Counted from the first letter of the stretch, positions 33,892 through 42,686 are shown. The stretch is 64,000 bases of DNA from Streptomyces sp. NBC_01262 (GCF_036226365.1 NZ_CP108462.1:3390501-3454500); one strand, 5' to 3'. Notes: a model not told the origin generated them from the letters alone. Made by a program: numbers and translations.

Positions 33892-35070
33892 CTAGTAGAC
33901 CGGCTTGTGCGGCTCGATCGTGTTGACCCAGCCGACCACGCCGCCGCCGACATGCACGGCGTCGGAGAAGCCTGCGGACTTCAGCACCGCGAGGACTTCC
34001 GCGCTGCGGACACCCGTCTTGCAGTGCAGGACGATCCGCTTGTCCTGCGGGAGGCCCTCAAGGGCCTTGCCCATCAGGAACTCGTTCTTCGGGATCAGCT
34101 TCGCGCCGGGGATCGAGACGATCTCGTACTCGTTCTGCTCGCGAACGTCGATGATCTCGATCTTCTCGTCGTTGTCGATCCACTCCTTGAGCTGCGCCGG
34201 AGTGATCGTGGAGCCCATCGCCGCCTCCTGGGCCTCCTCGCTGACGACGCCGCAGAAGGCCTCGTAGTCGATCAGCTCGGTGACGGTGGCGTTGGGGCCG
34301 CAGACCGCGCAGTCCGGGTCCTTGCGGACCTTGACCTGGCGGTAGGTCATCTCCAGGGCGTCGTAGATCATCAGGCGGCCGACCAGCGGCTCACCGATGC
34401 CCGCGAGCAGCTTGATGGCCTCGGTGACCTGGATCGAGCCGATGGACGCGCAGAGCACGCCCAGCACGCCGCCCTCGGCGCAGCTCGGGACCATGCCCGG
34501 CGGCGGGGGCTCGGGGTAGAGGCAGCGGTAGCAGGGGCCGTGCTCGGACCAGAAGACCGAGGCCTGACCGTCGAAGCGGTAGATGGAGCCCCAGACGTAC
34601 GGCTTGTTCAGCAGCACGGCCGCGTCGTTGACCAGGTAGCGGGTCGCGAAGTTGTCGGTGCCGTCGACGATCAGGTCGTACTGGGCGAAGATCTCCATCA
34701 CGTTCTCGGCTTCGAGCCGCTCTTCGTGGAGGACGACATTCACGTACGGGTTGATGCCGAGGACCGAGTCGCGGGCCGACTCGGCCTTCGAGCGGCCGAT
34801 GTCGGCCTGGCTGTGGATGATCTGGCGCTGCAGGTTCGACTCGTCGACCTCGTCGAACTCCACGATGCCGAGGGTGCCGACACCGGCTGCGGCCAGGTAC
34901 ATCAGGGCCGGCGAGCCGAGGCCGCCGGCGCCGACACACAGCACCTTGGCGTTCTTCAGCCGCTTCTGCCCGTCCATGCCCACATCGGGGATGATCAGGT
35001 GGCGGGAGTACCTGCGGACCTCGTCGACGGTGAGCTCGGCGGCCGGCTCGACCAGGGGTGGCAGCGACAC
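33892..35070 (-). CDS. moeZ: Adenylyltransferase/sulfurtransferase MoeZ
   Basis: 392 aa from GTG 35070 (GGAG upstream). Residues about 15-260 are an E1-like adenylyltransferase (GAGGLGSPALMYL at 47-59; EVDESNLQRQ with the Arg-Gln pair; the catalytic Cys in VPSCAEGG; zinc cysteines CYRC and CAVC). Residues about 290-392 are a rhodanese domain with active-site Cys in HCKTGVRS. MoeZ activates ubiquitin-like sulfur carriers (MoaD, ThiS, CysO and others) and loads them with sulfur. A SigR-type promoter lies just upstream. The MoaE gene is in the same window. Confidence 0.95.
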   Translation of the reverse strand: MSLPPLVEPAAELTVDEVRRYSRHLIIPDVGMDGQKRLKNAKVLCVGAGGLGSPALMYLAAAGVGTLGIVEFDEVDESNLQRQIIHSQADIGRSKAESARDSVLGINPYVNVVLHEERLEAENVMEIFAQYDLIVDGTDNFATRYLVNDAAVLLNKPYVWGSIYRFDGQASVFWSEHGPCYRCLYPEPPPPGMVPSCAEGGVLGVLCASIGSIQVTEAIKLLAGIGEPLVGRLMIYDALEMTYRQVKVRKDPDCAVCGPNATVTELIDYEAFCGVVSEEAQEAAMGSTITPAQLKEWIDNDEKIEIIDVREQNEYEIVSIPGAKLIPKNEFLMGKALEGLPQDKRIVLHCKTGVRSAEVLAVLKSAGFSDAVHVGGGVVGWVNTIEPHKPVY

Positions 35071-35115
35071 GGGGTCTCCGTTGGTCGGTAAAGCATTACG
35101 GGTTCTTCTCTCCGT

Positions 35116-35141
35116 AACAGTGCCATGGCCCTCTTCATTCC
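35116..35141 (-). promoter_or_regulatory. SigR-type promoter of moeZ
   Basis: On the minus strand, GGAAT (35141-35137), exactly 18 bases, GTT (35118-35116). The predicted transcription start is about 40 bases before the moeZ GTG. The pattern matches the thiol-stress sigma factor SigR. Confidence 0.75.
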
Positions 35142-35176
35142 GAGACCGCCGTCCCGAGGTGCGAGACGGATTTGGG

Positions 35177-35938
35177 TCACATGCCGGGCAGTGACTGCCG
35201 TCGGAGCATCCGGGAGGCCTCGTCCCAGTAGCCCGGCAGGCCCTCCCAGGCCGCGTGGTCCGTACGGTCGGTGAAGAAGACCGTGGCCGCGCCCTGCCAG
35301 CGGGCGACCCGCATGGCGTTGTCCAGGTGCGGCCCGGGGAGGCCGTGGACGAGGTGGCAGAAGCGCTCCGGCGGGTGGTCGGCGGTCCACTGCGGGGCCT
35401 CGGACCAGCGGTAGGTCGTCCAGGGTCCGGAGAAGGTGACGAGCTGGTCGGCGATCTCGGCGTAGCCGGGGCAGGGGTGGCTGCCGTGGCCGAGGACGAG
35501 GTGACCCTCGCCACCGTCGTCCGCGCCCAGGAGCTGCCGCAGGGTGGTCGTGGTCCGGCGGCAGTCCGGGAGCCCGGCGCGGTCGGTCGGCGCGCGGTCC
35601 AGGTAGAAGCCGTCCACCCGGTACCAGTCCAGGTAGCGGTGGGCGTCGGCGAGCAGTTGGGCGAAGGGCCGGGCGCCGTGCCGGGTGTCCAGGACCCCGA
35701 GCACCGGCACCGCCGCCTCGCGCAGCCGCGCCACGGCCCGCGCGCAGAGGGGATCGGACCGGCTGCCCGGGCCCCTGGCCACGTTGAGGGCCACCCAGTG
35801 CAGCGGCGTCCCCGGGCGGGCCAGCTCCGCCCACTCCTGCGCGGCCAGGAGCGGGTGGGCGTACGCGGGGACTCCGAAGCCGAGCCGGTCGTCGCTGACG
35901 ACGCGGCTGCGCAGCCCGGACGGCGTCAGACGCGGCAT
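35177..35938 (-). CDS. Spherulin-4-family (GH135-like) glycoside hydrolase
   Basis: 253 aa, ATG 35938. Spherulation-specific family 4 features, in order: FGVPAYAHPLLAAQEW, VALNVARGPG, VLGVLDTRHGARP and VDGFYLDRAPTD, the (beta/alpha)8-type pattern shared with Sph3 (GH135), GH114 and PelA (GH166) hydrolases. These act on galactosamine-rich exopolysaccharides. The acidic position after the conserved Asp (DEAP in many members) reads DRAP, so activity needs testing. There is no signal peptide in this start, so it may act inside or use another route. The start overlaps the epimerase stop by 13 bases. Confidence 0.85.
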   Translation of the reverse strand: MPRLTPSGLRSRVVSDDRLGFGVPAYAHPLLAAQEWAELARPGTPLHWVALNVARGPGSRSDPLCARAVARLREAAVPVLGVLDTRHGARPFAQLLADAHRYLDWYRVDGFYLDRAPTDRAGLPDCRRTTTTLRQLLGADDGGEGHLVLGHGSHPCPGYAEIADQLVTFSGPWTTYRWSEAPQWTADHPPERFCHLVHGLPGPHLDNAMRVARWQGAATVFFTDRTDHAAWEGLPGYWDEASRMLRRQSLPGM

Positions 35939-36831
35939 GCCGCCTCCATCCAGACGTCGGCGAGCGACTCCTCAAGGGCGATCCGGGGCCGCCAGCCCAG
36001 GCGGTCGCGCGCCGTGCGCACGTCGGCCTGCTGCCAGGCCCCGCAGCCGTCGGGGTAGGCGATGGGCGGGTCCTCCAGCTCGTGCACCACTCCCTGGTAG
36101 CCCGCGACATGCGCGAGCGCGGCCGCCACCTCCCTCATGCGCACTGCCCGGCCGCCCCCGATGTTCACCACGCCCTGCGCGGCGGACAGTGACGCGGCAT
36201 GCGCGGCACGTGCGACGTCCCGTACGTCGATGAAGTCGCGCTGCACGCCGAGCCCCGCGAGCTTCAGCTCACCGTCCCCGCTCTGCATCGCCCTGCGCAG
36301 CGCGTCCGCGAGCCGCCCGAGCGGGGAGCCGGTCGGCGTTCCCGGGCCGACCGGTGTGAAGACCCGCAGCACCACCGCGTCCAGCCCGGAGCCCAGCACC
36401 AGCTCCGTCCCGGCCAGCTTGCTCACCCCGTACGGCCCCCCGGGACGCGGCACCGCGTCCTCCGCCGTGGACGCCCCGGCCGGTGACGGCCCGTACTCCG
36501 CCCCGCAGCCGAGCTGGACCAGCCGCGCCCCGGTGCTGCCGCGCCGCAGCGCCTCGCAGACCGTCGCCACCGCGATCGTGTTGTGCCGGGTCAGCTCCCG
36601 TGCCCCGCCCCGGATCGCCCCCGCGCAGTTCACGACCACGCCGGGGTGGACTGCGTCCACGAAGCGGGCAAGCGCGCCGGGGCTGCCGGTGGACAGGTCG
36701 AACCGTACGTCCGCCTCATCGCCGCGACCCAGGGTCGTCAGCGTCACGGCGGGGTCGGCGAGCAGCCGTTCTGCCACGTGGCGGCCGAGGAACCCGTCGG
36801 CGCCCAGCAGGAGGACTCTCATGTCGTTCAT
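35926..36831 (-). CDS. NAD-dependent sugar-nucleotide epimerase/dehydratase-like protein
   Basis: 301 aa from ATG 36831, which overlaps the preceding stop as ATGA; ATG 36822 (MRVLLLG) is an alternative. Rossmann loop VLLLGADGFLGRHVAERL, then CGAEYGPSPAG and GPYGVSKLAGTEL carrying the catalytic YxxxK. The C-terminal substrate part is as in sugar-nucleotide epimerases (QRDFIDVRDVARA). It probably supplies an epimerised hexosamine (for example UDP-GalNAc from UDP-GlcNAc) to the adjacent glycosyltransferase; the substrate is inferred from context. Confidence 0.88.
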   Translation of the reverse strand: MNDMRVLLLGADGFLGRHVAERLLADPAVTLTTLGRGDEADVRFDLSTGSPGALARFVDAVHPGVVVNCAGAIRGGARELTRHNTIAVATVCEALRRGSTGARLVQLGCGAEYGPSPAGASTAEDAVPRPGGPYGVSKLAGTELVLGSGLDAVVLRVFTPVGPGTPTGSPLGRLADALRRAMQSGDGELKLAGLGVQRDFIDVRDVARAAHAASLSAAQGVVNIGGGRAVRMREVAAALAHVAGYQGVVHELEDPPIAYPDGCGAWQQADVRTARDRLGWRPRIALEESLADVWMEAACRV

Positions 36832-37925
36832 TGCTCCAGGTCTTGGTGTGAGGAGTGCGTGTGCGTGTGCGCGGACACCCGCGCCAGCACGCCGAGCGCG
36901 TACGCGCCCAGCACGAGCGCGGCGCAGCCGCAGGCCATGGCGGTCACGGCCGCCGGGTCGAGGACCAGCCGGTGAAACGGCGCGGCCACCAGCGCGATGC
37001 CCTCGGCCGCGCATGCCGTGCCGGTCGCGGCCACCGCGACGCGCGCATAGCCGTGGACGGTCAGCAGCCGCGCCGTGAACAGCAGCAGCCCGAGCGCCGC
37101 CGGACCCGCGAGCGCCGCCGGTGTCACCGGCGCCCCGGCCGCCGCGAACGCCGCGCTCAGCAGTGCCACTTGCGCAAGCAGGAAAAGCCCGAGCGTGCCG
37201 GCGAGCAGGGGTCTTACGGCTCCCGCGAAGTCCTTCAGCCCACGGCTCGGCGCGAGATGCGCACGCGCCCGTACGGCGAACCGGTGCGCGCACCACGCGG
37301 CGGGCCCCGGTGCGAGCGTGATCGCCACCAGCGCCGCCGTCGAGGCCGGGGTGAACAGGCCCTGCGCATGCGCGTGCACCCGCTCCTGTCCGCCCGCGAG
37401 TGCGGTCATCGTCCGCTCCCCGTAGACCGCGAAGCCCAGCAGCCAGCACGTCCACAGTGCCCCGCCCGTCGCCAGCCGCCCCGGCGCGCGCAACGGCCCC
37501 GCCCGCAGAATCGTCAGCAGAGCCGCGAGCGTCAGCGGCACCGCGACCACGCACACCGCCGGCCCCCATACGCGCGCCAGCAGCGCCGCGATCGCGCAGA
37601 TGCCGCCGGGGAGCAGGTGCAGCGCGATGCGCGGCGCCTTAGCCGGGGCGGCGCCGGGGACCGCCTGCGGCGGCGGCACGCCCCTGCTGGGCGGTCCCGG
37701 CACGCGGGCGTACAGCTCTTCCGCGAGGCCGAACACATCCCGGTGCCGGAAGCGTCCCGCCACCCGGTCGGTCAGGCCCTGGGCCTCCAGGCCCGCGGCG
37801 ATCTCCAGCGGGTCCACGGCGTTCGCGCAGAGCGCGGCGTGGCGGTGCATCAGCTCCCGCACGGGGTCGGCGGGGCCGCGCGTGCGCGAGCGGTTTTCGG
37901 TCCGCGGCCGGGTCGGCGCGCTCAC
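36828..37925 (-). CDS. Polytopic membrane protein of the Pel-like cluster
   Basis: 365 aa from GTG 37925, whose GTGA overlaps the glycosyltransferase stop. The first 100 or so residues are soluble, with the phrase DPLEIAAGLEAQGLTDRVAG. The rest has about ten hydrophobic segments (such as PGGICAIAALLARVWG and GTLGLFLLAQVALLSAAFAA) and a short His-rich tail (VSAHTHTHSSHQDLEQ). By place it may do the job of PelG, the exporter partner of PelF. I see no direct PelG signature, so the role is inferred. Confidence 0.7.
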   Translation of the reverse strand: MSAPTRPRTENRSRTRGPADPVRELMHRHAALCANAVDPLEIAAGLEAQGLTDRVAGRFRHRDVFGLAEELYARVPGPPSRGVPPPQAVPGAAPAKAPRIALHLLPGGICAIAALLARVWGPAVCVVAVPLTLAALLTILRAGPLRAPGRLATGGALWTCWLLGFAVYGERTMTALAGGQERVHAHAQGLFTPASTAALVAITLAPGPAAWCAHRFAVRARAHLAPSRGLKDFAGAVRPLLAGTLGLFLLAQVALLSAAFAAAGAPVTPAALAGPAALGLLLFTARLLTVHGYARVAVAATGTACAAEGIALVAAPFHRLVLDPAAVTAMACGCAALVLGAYALGVLARVSAHTHTHSSHQDLEQ

Positions 37926-39535
37926 GCGAGGTCCGCCCAGGCCGGGGCGGGGGCCGTCCAGCGGCCCGGCACCCGCGCCTCCGCCGGGCACCCGAACGGC
38001 ACCGGCTCCGGGACGGCCGCGGCCGACGCGGCGTGATGCGCCACCAGGTCCAGATAGGCCTCGCGGAAGGCCGTCAGATTCTGCTCGACCGTGAAGAGTT
38101 CGAGTGCCCGCTCCCGGGCCGCCGCCCCGAGCCGCTGCCGCCGTTCCGGGTCCCGGAGCAGCGCTACGCACGCCTCGGCCAGGGCCCGGGGGTTGCGCGG
38201 CGGTACGACCAGGCCCGTGCCGCCGATGACCTCGCGCACCGCGCCGACGTCCGTCGAGACCGTCGCCCGCCCGCAGGCCATCGCCTCGACGAGGGTGACC
38301 GGGAAGCCCTCCACGATGCTGGAGAGCACGACGACATCCCCGGCCGCGTAGGCCTCGCTCAGCTCCTGTACCCCGGGCGCGCCGAGCTCCTCGAAGGAGA
38401 CCGGGTTCTCGCCCACGCTGACCGCGTTCGCGGCCTCGTCCGGAAAGAGCTGGGCGGCGAGCCCCCGGCAGTGCGCGAGGTAAGCGGCGGAGCCGGCCGG
38501 GCCGGGGGCGCCGATGACGCGCAGCCGGGCGCCGGGCTCCTGCCTGCGCACGGCGGCGAAGGCGTGCAGCAGGGCGATCAGGTCCTTCGCGGGATCGATC
38601 CGGCCGACCCAGACCAGCGTCGGGTCCCCGCCCTCCGACTCCGGGGGTGCGGCGAGCGATTCGAGCCCCGGGTACCCGGGATGGATCGTCCGGATCCGGC
38701 TCCGGTCCGCCCCGCAGCGCTCCTGCCAGCGCCGCGCGTGCGTGCTGCCCGGGGTGACCAGCACGGCTTGGCGGTACGCCTCACCGGCCAGCAGCCGGTG
38801 GAAGGCGGCGAGCAGCGCCCGTACGGGGGCGGAGTACCCGGCGGCGCGATGCGCGAGCAGCGTTTCGCGCAGCCGGACGCCGTATTCGGTCACCAGCAGC
38901 GGCGTCCCGAAGAACCGTTTGGCCAGCAGCCCGGGCAGCACCGCCGTGCCCCCGGACACCGCGTGACACAGGTCGGCGACGGCCAGCTCCTCGCCGTACG
39001 GGTCGTACCAGGGCGCCGACAGCGAGCGCAGCGCCCGCTCCAGCAGACCGGCGGCCGTCAGCACGTCCTGGACGCCCGCCTCGCCGAGCAACGGCCGTAC
39101 GCCCTGCGCACGGCAGGCGTCCTCCAGCGCGCGCAGCGCCGGCTCCGACCTCAGCAGCCCCGGCAGCCCGCCGTCCTCCCGCGCCAGGTCCGCCAGCCCG
39201 TACAGCGCCGTGGCGAAACGGTCCGCCAGCGCCCCGGCCGCCTCCGCTCCGCACTCCGCGAGCACGCCGGCCAGTTCCTCGAACCGCTCGATCGCGAGCG
39301 ACCGGCGCCGCCCGGCCTGCGCCGCATGCGCATGCGGCGTTTCCTCCTCCGGAGTCCGCACGCGCGTGACGTTCGGCGGCAGCTCGAACGGCCGCCCGCC
39401 ACGCCCTCCTCCCCCCAGCGCGTACACCTCGAAGTCATGACCGCTGAGCCCGCGTACGAGCCGGTCGCACCAAGCGCCCCCGGCATCGCCGCGCGCGTAC
39501 GGATAACCACCCTCTGTGAGTAATGCGATGCGCAC
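37922..39535 (-). CDS. PelF-like glycosyltransferase (DUF3492 + GT4)
   Basis: 537 aa from GTG 39535 with a GAAGGGGGG site. The N-terminus RIALLTEGGYPYARGDAGGA followed by a long variable region matches DUF3492, the N-terminal domain of PelF. The C-terminal half is GT-B family 4: LVWVGRIDPAKDLIALL, RVIGAPGP, VVLSSIVEGFPVTLVEAM (the E-x7-E site) and STDVGAVREVIGGTG. PelF uses UDP-sugars to make a cationic hexosamine polymer in the cytoplasm. Codon 5 is TTA (39523-39521), rare in Streptomyces and read by the bldA tRNA. First gene of the four-gene unit. Confidence 0.88.
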   Translation of the reverse strand: MRIALLTEGGYPYARGDAGGAWCDRLVRGLSGHDFEVYALGGGGRGGRPFELPPNVTRVRTPEEETPHAHAAQAGRRRSLAIERFEELAGVLAECGAEAAGALADRFATALYGLADLAREDGGLPGLLRSEPALRALEDACRAQGVRPLLGEAGVQDVLTAAGLLERALRSLSAPWYDPYGEELAVADLCHAVSGGTAVLPGLLAKRFFGTPLLVTEYGVRLRETLLAHRAAGYSAPVRALLAAFHRLLAGEAYRQAVLVTPGSTHARRWQERCGADRSRIRTIHPGYPGLESLAAPPESEGGDPTLVWVGRIDPAKDLIALLHAFAAVRRQEPGARLRVIGAPGPAGSAAYLAHCRGLAAQLFPDEAANAVSVGENPVSFEELGAPGVQELSEAYAAGDVVVLSSIVEGFPVTLVEAMACGRATVSTDVGAVREVIGGTGLVVPPRNPRALAEACVALLRDPERRQRLGAAARERALELFTVEQNLTAFREAYLDLVAHHAASAAAVPEPVPFGCPAEARVPGRWTAPAPAWADLA

Positions 39536-39716
39536 GTGCGCCCCCCTTCTCTGTCCTCGACTCGGCGCGTTGACGCTATGCCGGGCGGACGGTGGCGCGG
39601 TGGACGGTTGTCCATCGCACCACCAAAAGGGGTGAACGCACGTAACCTTCGCGAGTGTTACGCGTTGGCGGCGGTACCCTCGCCGGGGTCGTCCCGAGCC
39701 GCCGCATACTGATTCC

Positions 39717-40175
39717 ATGATCGAATCAGCCTGGGCGCTGCGCCCCGCCACCCAGGAGGACATCGAACCGATAGCGGAGATCCGCGCCGAGGTCATGCGC
39801 CCGGACCTCGAACGCCTGGGCCGTTTCGACCCCCACCGGGTCCGCCAGCGCTTCCGGGACGCCTTCCGCGCGCAGCACACCTCCGTCATCACCGTCGACG
39901 GCCACCTCGCCGGATCCGTCGCCCTCCGGCCGGACGCCGCCACCAATTCCCACTGGCTGGAGCACTTCTACCTCTCCCCCACCCACCAGGGACGCGGCCT
40001 CGGCTCCGCCGTCCTGCGCACCCTCCTCGCCGAAACCGACGCGCGCGGCCGCACCGTACGCCTCGACGTCCTGCAAGGCAGCGCCGCACGGCGGCTGTAC
40101 GAGCGCCACGGCTTCGTGGTGGAGAGCCAGGACCCGGTCGACGTCTTCATGCTGCGCCCGGTGCCGCAGCGCTGA
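39717..40175 (+). CDS. GNAT-family N-acetyltransferase
   Basis: 152 aa from ATG 39717. GNAT motif A is HFYLSPTHQGRGLGSAVLRT (acetyl-CoA-binding Q/RxxGxG), with motif B in RLYERHGFV and a C-terminal strand VDVFMLRP. It is divergent from the Pel-like cluster. The substrate is unknown; a link to hexosamine acetylation would be only a guess. The ATG sits close to A+T-richer sequence likely to hold promoters for both directions. Confidence 0.88.
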   Translation: MIESAWALRPATQEDIEPIAEIRAEVMRPDLERLGRFDPHRVRQRFRDAFRAQHTSVITVDGHLAGSVALRPDAATNSHWLEHFYLSPTHQGRGLGSAVLRTLLAETDARGRTVRLDVLQGSAARRLYERHGFVVESQDPVDVFMLRPVPQR

Positions 40176-40180
40176 ACGGC

Positions 40181-40600
40181 TCACCCCACAGGCAGCAGCG
40201 CCCGCCGGGCCGTCCGCCGGGCGGCGGACTCCTGCGGGTCCAGGACCGGGACGGCGGCGAGCAGTGCCTGCGTGTAGGGGTGCTCGGGCGCGTCGTAGAC
40301 GCGGTCGGCGGGGCCGGATTCGACGACGCGGCCGTCCTGCATCACCAGGACGCGGTCGCTGACCTGGCGGACGACCGCGAGATCGTGGGCGACGAAGACC
40401 AGGGCGATGCCGACGCGCTGACGCTGGCCGCCGGAGAATTCGTGCGGGTAGCGGTGGTACCAGTCGGGATTGAGGCCGACCCGGTCCAGCAGCTCCCGTA
40501 CGCGGGCGACGATGGCGGCGTCGTCCAGCTCGCGCGCGGCGCGCAGCGGGTCGGCGATGGATTCGCCGATGCTGCGGCGGGGGGGGGCGGGAACTGGTGG
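40181..40600 (-). pseudogene. 3' part of an oligopeptide ABC ATPase (DppF/OppF type), broken
   Basis: The minus strand reads RRSIGESIADPLRAAREL, later HEFSGGQRQRVGIAL joined directly to VFVAHDLAVVRQVSDRV, ending in a TGA at 40181. The ABC signature and H-loop are present. Between them (joint near 40399-40408) about 45 residues, including Walker B and the D-loop, are missing in frame. The 5' half lies beyond the IS607 element (42692 onward). A run of nine G (40579-40587) sits next to the insertion. The product cannot hydrolyse ATP. Confidence 0.85.
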
Positions 40601-40605
40601 CGGTT

Positions 40606-40625
40606 GAGTGTCTATGAGTGTCTAT
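40606..40625. repeat. 10-bp tandem repeat at the IS607 left end
   Basis: GAGTGTCTAT twice in a row (40606-40615, 40616-40625), just inside the left end and 32 bases before the tnpA start. It may be a recombinase binding site. Confidence 0.75.
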
Positions 40626-40657
40626 TGCTGGTCATGAGTGGTATATGGTTTTTGCTT

Positions 40658-41149
40658 ATGAACCTGACGGAATAGGCGCGGGTACAGGGGATCGCTCCCC
40701 GGACTGAGTACCGCTGGTTCCGTGAGGGCACGTTGCCGGTCCCTGCGGAACGCGTGGGCCCGCGCACGACCCTGGTGAACATGGACGCGAATACGTCACT
40801 GTCTGCGACGGGTGGTGTGGGGTTGTATGCCCGGGTGTCCTCGCAGGACCAGATGGCAGACTTGGAGCGCCAGACCGCACGGCTGGCCGAGTGGGCGGCG
40901 AAGGCCGGTCACCAAGTCGTGCGGGCCGAGTCGGAGATCGCGTCCGGTATGAACGGCAGGGAACTGTTCGAGGCTGCGCTGTCCGCGACCGGCCGCCGCC
41001 TGGTCGTCCTGGACGACGGGGAAGTCGAAGACGACCTCGAACGCGACGTGGTGGAGGTGCAGACCTCGTTCTGCGCCCGCCTCTACGGACAGCGCTCCGC
41101 GAAGAACCGGGCGCACAGGGCCCTTCAAGCGGCGGCAGCCGATGACTGA
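40658..41149 (+). pseudogene. IS607 serine recombinase tnpA, amber mutation and internal deletion
   Basis: From ATG 40658 the frame reads MNLTE, then TAG (40673-40675), then ARVQGIAPRTEYRWFREGTL, the MerR-like helix-turn-helix of IS607 TnpA; relatives have Trp at the stop. After YARVSSQDQ (catalytic serine present) and ESEIASGMNG the frame jumps to RELFEAALSATGRRLVVLDD, lacking about 30 residues (joint near 40958) that normally include the HRDRLGRMNT segment. The C-terminus is normal. It overlaps tnpB by eight bases. Non-functional. Confidence 0.85.
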
Positions 41150-42686
41150 GCCGAAGAAGAAGCTCCGCACCATCGATGCCCCGTTCGTCGCGCTCGGGCC
41201 GTCCGGGGTGGCGATCCGCGACCGCCTCAAACACCTCACACCCGAGGACGACAAGGTGCTGCGCCTGGTGGGCGAGCACCTGGGACGCCTCGCGTCGCTC
41301 GATCTCAAGGTGCGCTGTGCGGACGGCAGCGACCACGACGCGCAGCGGTGGGCAGCGCGTAAGCAGAGCTTGACAGCCGAATCGTCGTCCCGCTGGGCTG
41401 GCAGTATCACCAAATCCACCCACGATCAGTGGGCCCTGTCGCGGCGCTGCCAGCTCGCGCACATCCAGTGCCTTGAGACCGGTATCCGCACGCTGGTGCA
41501 CCGGCTGTCACAGCCGATCGGCGAGAAGGGCACTAAGAAGGCGCCGGGCGGATACCGCTCGAAGAGCGAGTGGTTCCAAAAATCCCGCCGCCTGCACACG
41601 CTGGAACACCGGCTCGACGTGGCCCGTGCGGAGCGTGAGGCCGGTGCCGTGAACGTCGTGCGCGGTGGCCGCAAGCTCCTCAACACCCGCCACAACCTCG
41701 CCAAAGCCCAGCTCACCGAGACCGAGTGGCGCAAGCGGTGGGAGGCGGAACGCTGGTTCCTCACCGCCGACGGCGAGTCCGGCAAACGCTTCGGCAACGA
41801 GACGATGCGCGTCACGACTGAGGGCGAAGTGTCGATCAAGCTGCCCGCGCCGCTCGCGCACCTGTCGAACGTCAGGCACGGCCGGTACGTCCTGACCTCG
41901 AAGGTGGCCTTCGCGCACCGGGGCCAGGAGTGGGCCGACCGCGTGGAAGCGAACCGGGCCGTGGCCTACCGCATCCACTTGGACGTGGCCCGCGGGCGCT
42001 GGTACCTCACCGCGTCGTGGCAGCGCCCCCTCGTCCAGACCATCCCGCTTCAGACGGCCCGCGCGAACGGCATGATCGGCGTGGACACGAACGCCGACCA
42101 CTTCGCGGCCTACCGGCTCGACGAGCACGGCAACCCGGTCGGCGAGCCGCACCGGTTCCACTACGACCTGTCCGGGTCGGCCGAGCACCGGGACGCGCGG
42201 ATCCGGCACGCCATCACCCGTCTCCTGCATTGGGCGAAGCGGTGCGGCGTCGCCGCCATCGCCATCGAAAACCTCGACTTCACCGCCGAGAGGACCCGGG
42301 AGAGGCATGGCCGCAAGAAGCGGTTCCGTCAGCTCATCTCCGGTATCCCTACCGGGAAACTCAAGGCCCGCCTTGTCTCGATGGCCGCCGAGTCCGGTCT
42401 GTCGATCGTGGCCGTCGACCCGGCGTACACCTCCCAGTGGGGAGGCCGGCACTGGCAAAAGCCGTTGGTCACCCCGCGCCGCAAAATGACTCGCCATGCC
42501 GCCGCTTCGGTAGCGATTGTCCGGGGGCGCGAGGAAACCCGCCCACCCGTCACGGAGCGTGCACACGATGCACGCCGCCGAGCGGGGACACAACAGGGAA
42601 CGCGGGCAACCAGTGCTTCCAAAACCGTTCGGGATGCGCGCAGTGCCGGGACGTGGGTCCAAGACTCACTCCTGACCACTGATTAG
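41142..42686 (+). CDS. tnpB: TnpB (IS607-associated RNA-guided nuclease family), possibly nuclease-dead
   Basis: 514 aa, ATG 41142, overlapping tnpA. It is a long TnpB of the Streptomyces IS607 type. RuvC residues D315 (MIGVDTNADHF) and E376 (AIAIENLDF) are present. In the third RuvC region the sequence reads TRHAAASVAIVRG, with Ala at 453 where I recall Asp (RHDAASVAIG) in relatives. No CxxC zinc finger is visible, which I believe is normal for this subgroup. The stop is about five bases from the right end, so a guide RNA scaffold would overlap the gene's 3' end and its guide would be dppF sequence. An intact frame next to a dead tnpA is notable. Confidence 0.82.
   Translation: MTEPKKKLRTIDAPFVALGPSGVAIRDRLKHLTPEDDKVLRLVGEHLGRLASLDLKVRCADGSDHDAQRWAARKQSLTAESSSRWAGSITKSTHDQWALSRRCQLAHIQCLETGIRTLVHRLSQPIGEKGTKKAPGGYRSKSEWFQKSRRLHTLEHRLDVARAEREAGAVNVVRGGRKLLNTRHNLAKAQLTETEWRKRWEAERWFLTADGESGKRFGNETMRVTTEGEVSIKLPAPLAHLSNVRHGRYVLTSKVAFAHRGQEWADRVEANRAVAYRIHLDVARGRWYLTASWQRPLVQTIPLQTARANGMIGVDTNADHFAAYRLDEHGNPVGEPHRFHYDLSGSAEHRDARIRHAITRLLHWAKRCGVAAIAIENLDFTAERTRERHGRKKRFRQLISGIPTGKLKARLVSMAAESGLSIVAVDPAYTSQWGGRHWQKPLVTPRRKMTRHAAASVAIVRGREETRPPVTERAHDARRRAGTQQGTRATSASKTVRDARSAGTWVQDSLLTTD

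Noticed and set aside
40579..40587. Run of nine G next to the IS607 left end as a phase-variation tract
   Set aside because: It lies in a pseudogene already broken by insertion and deletion, so length changes would have no product to switch.
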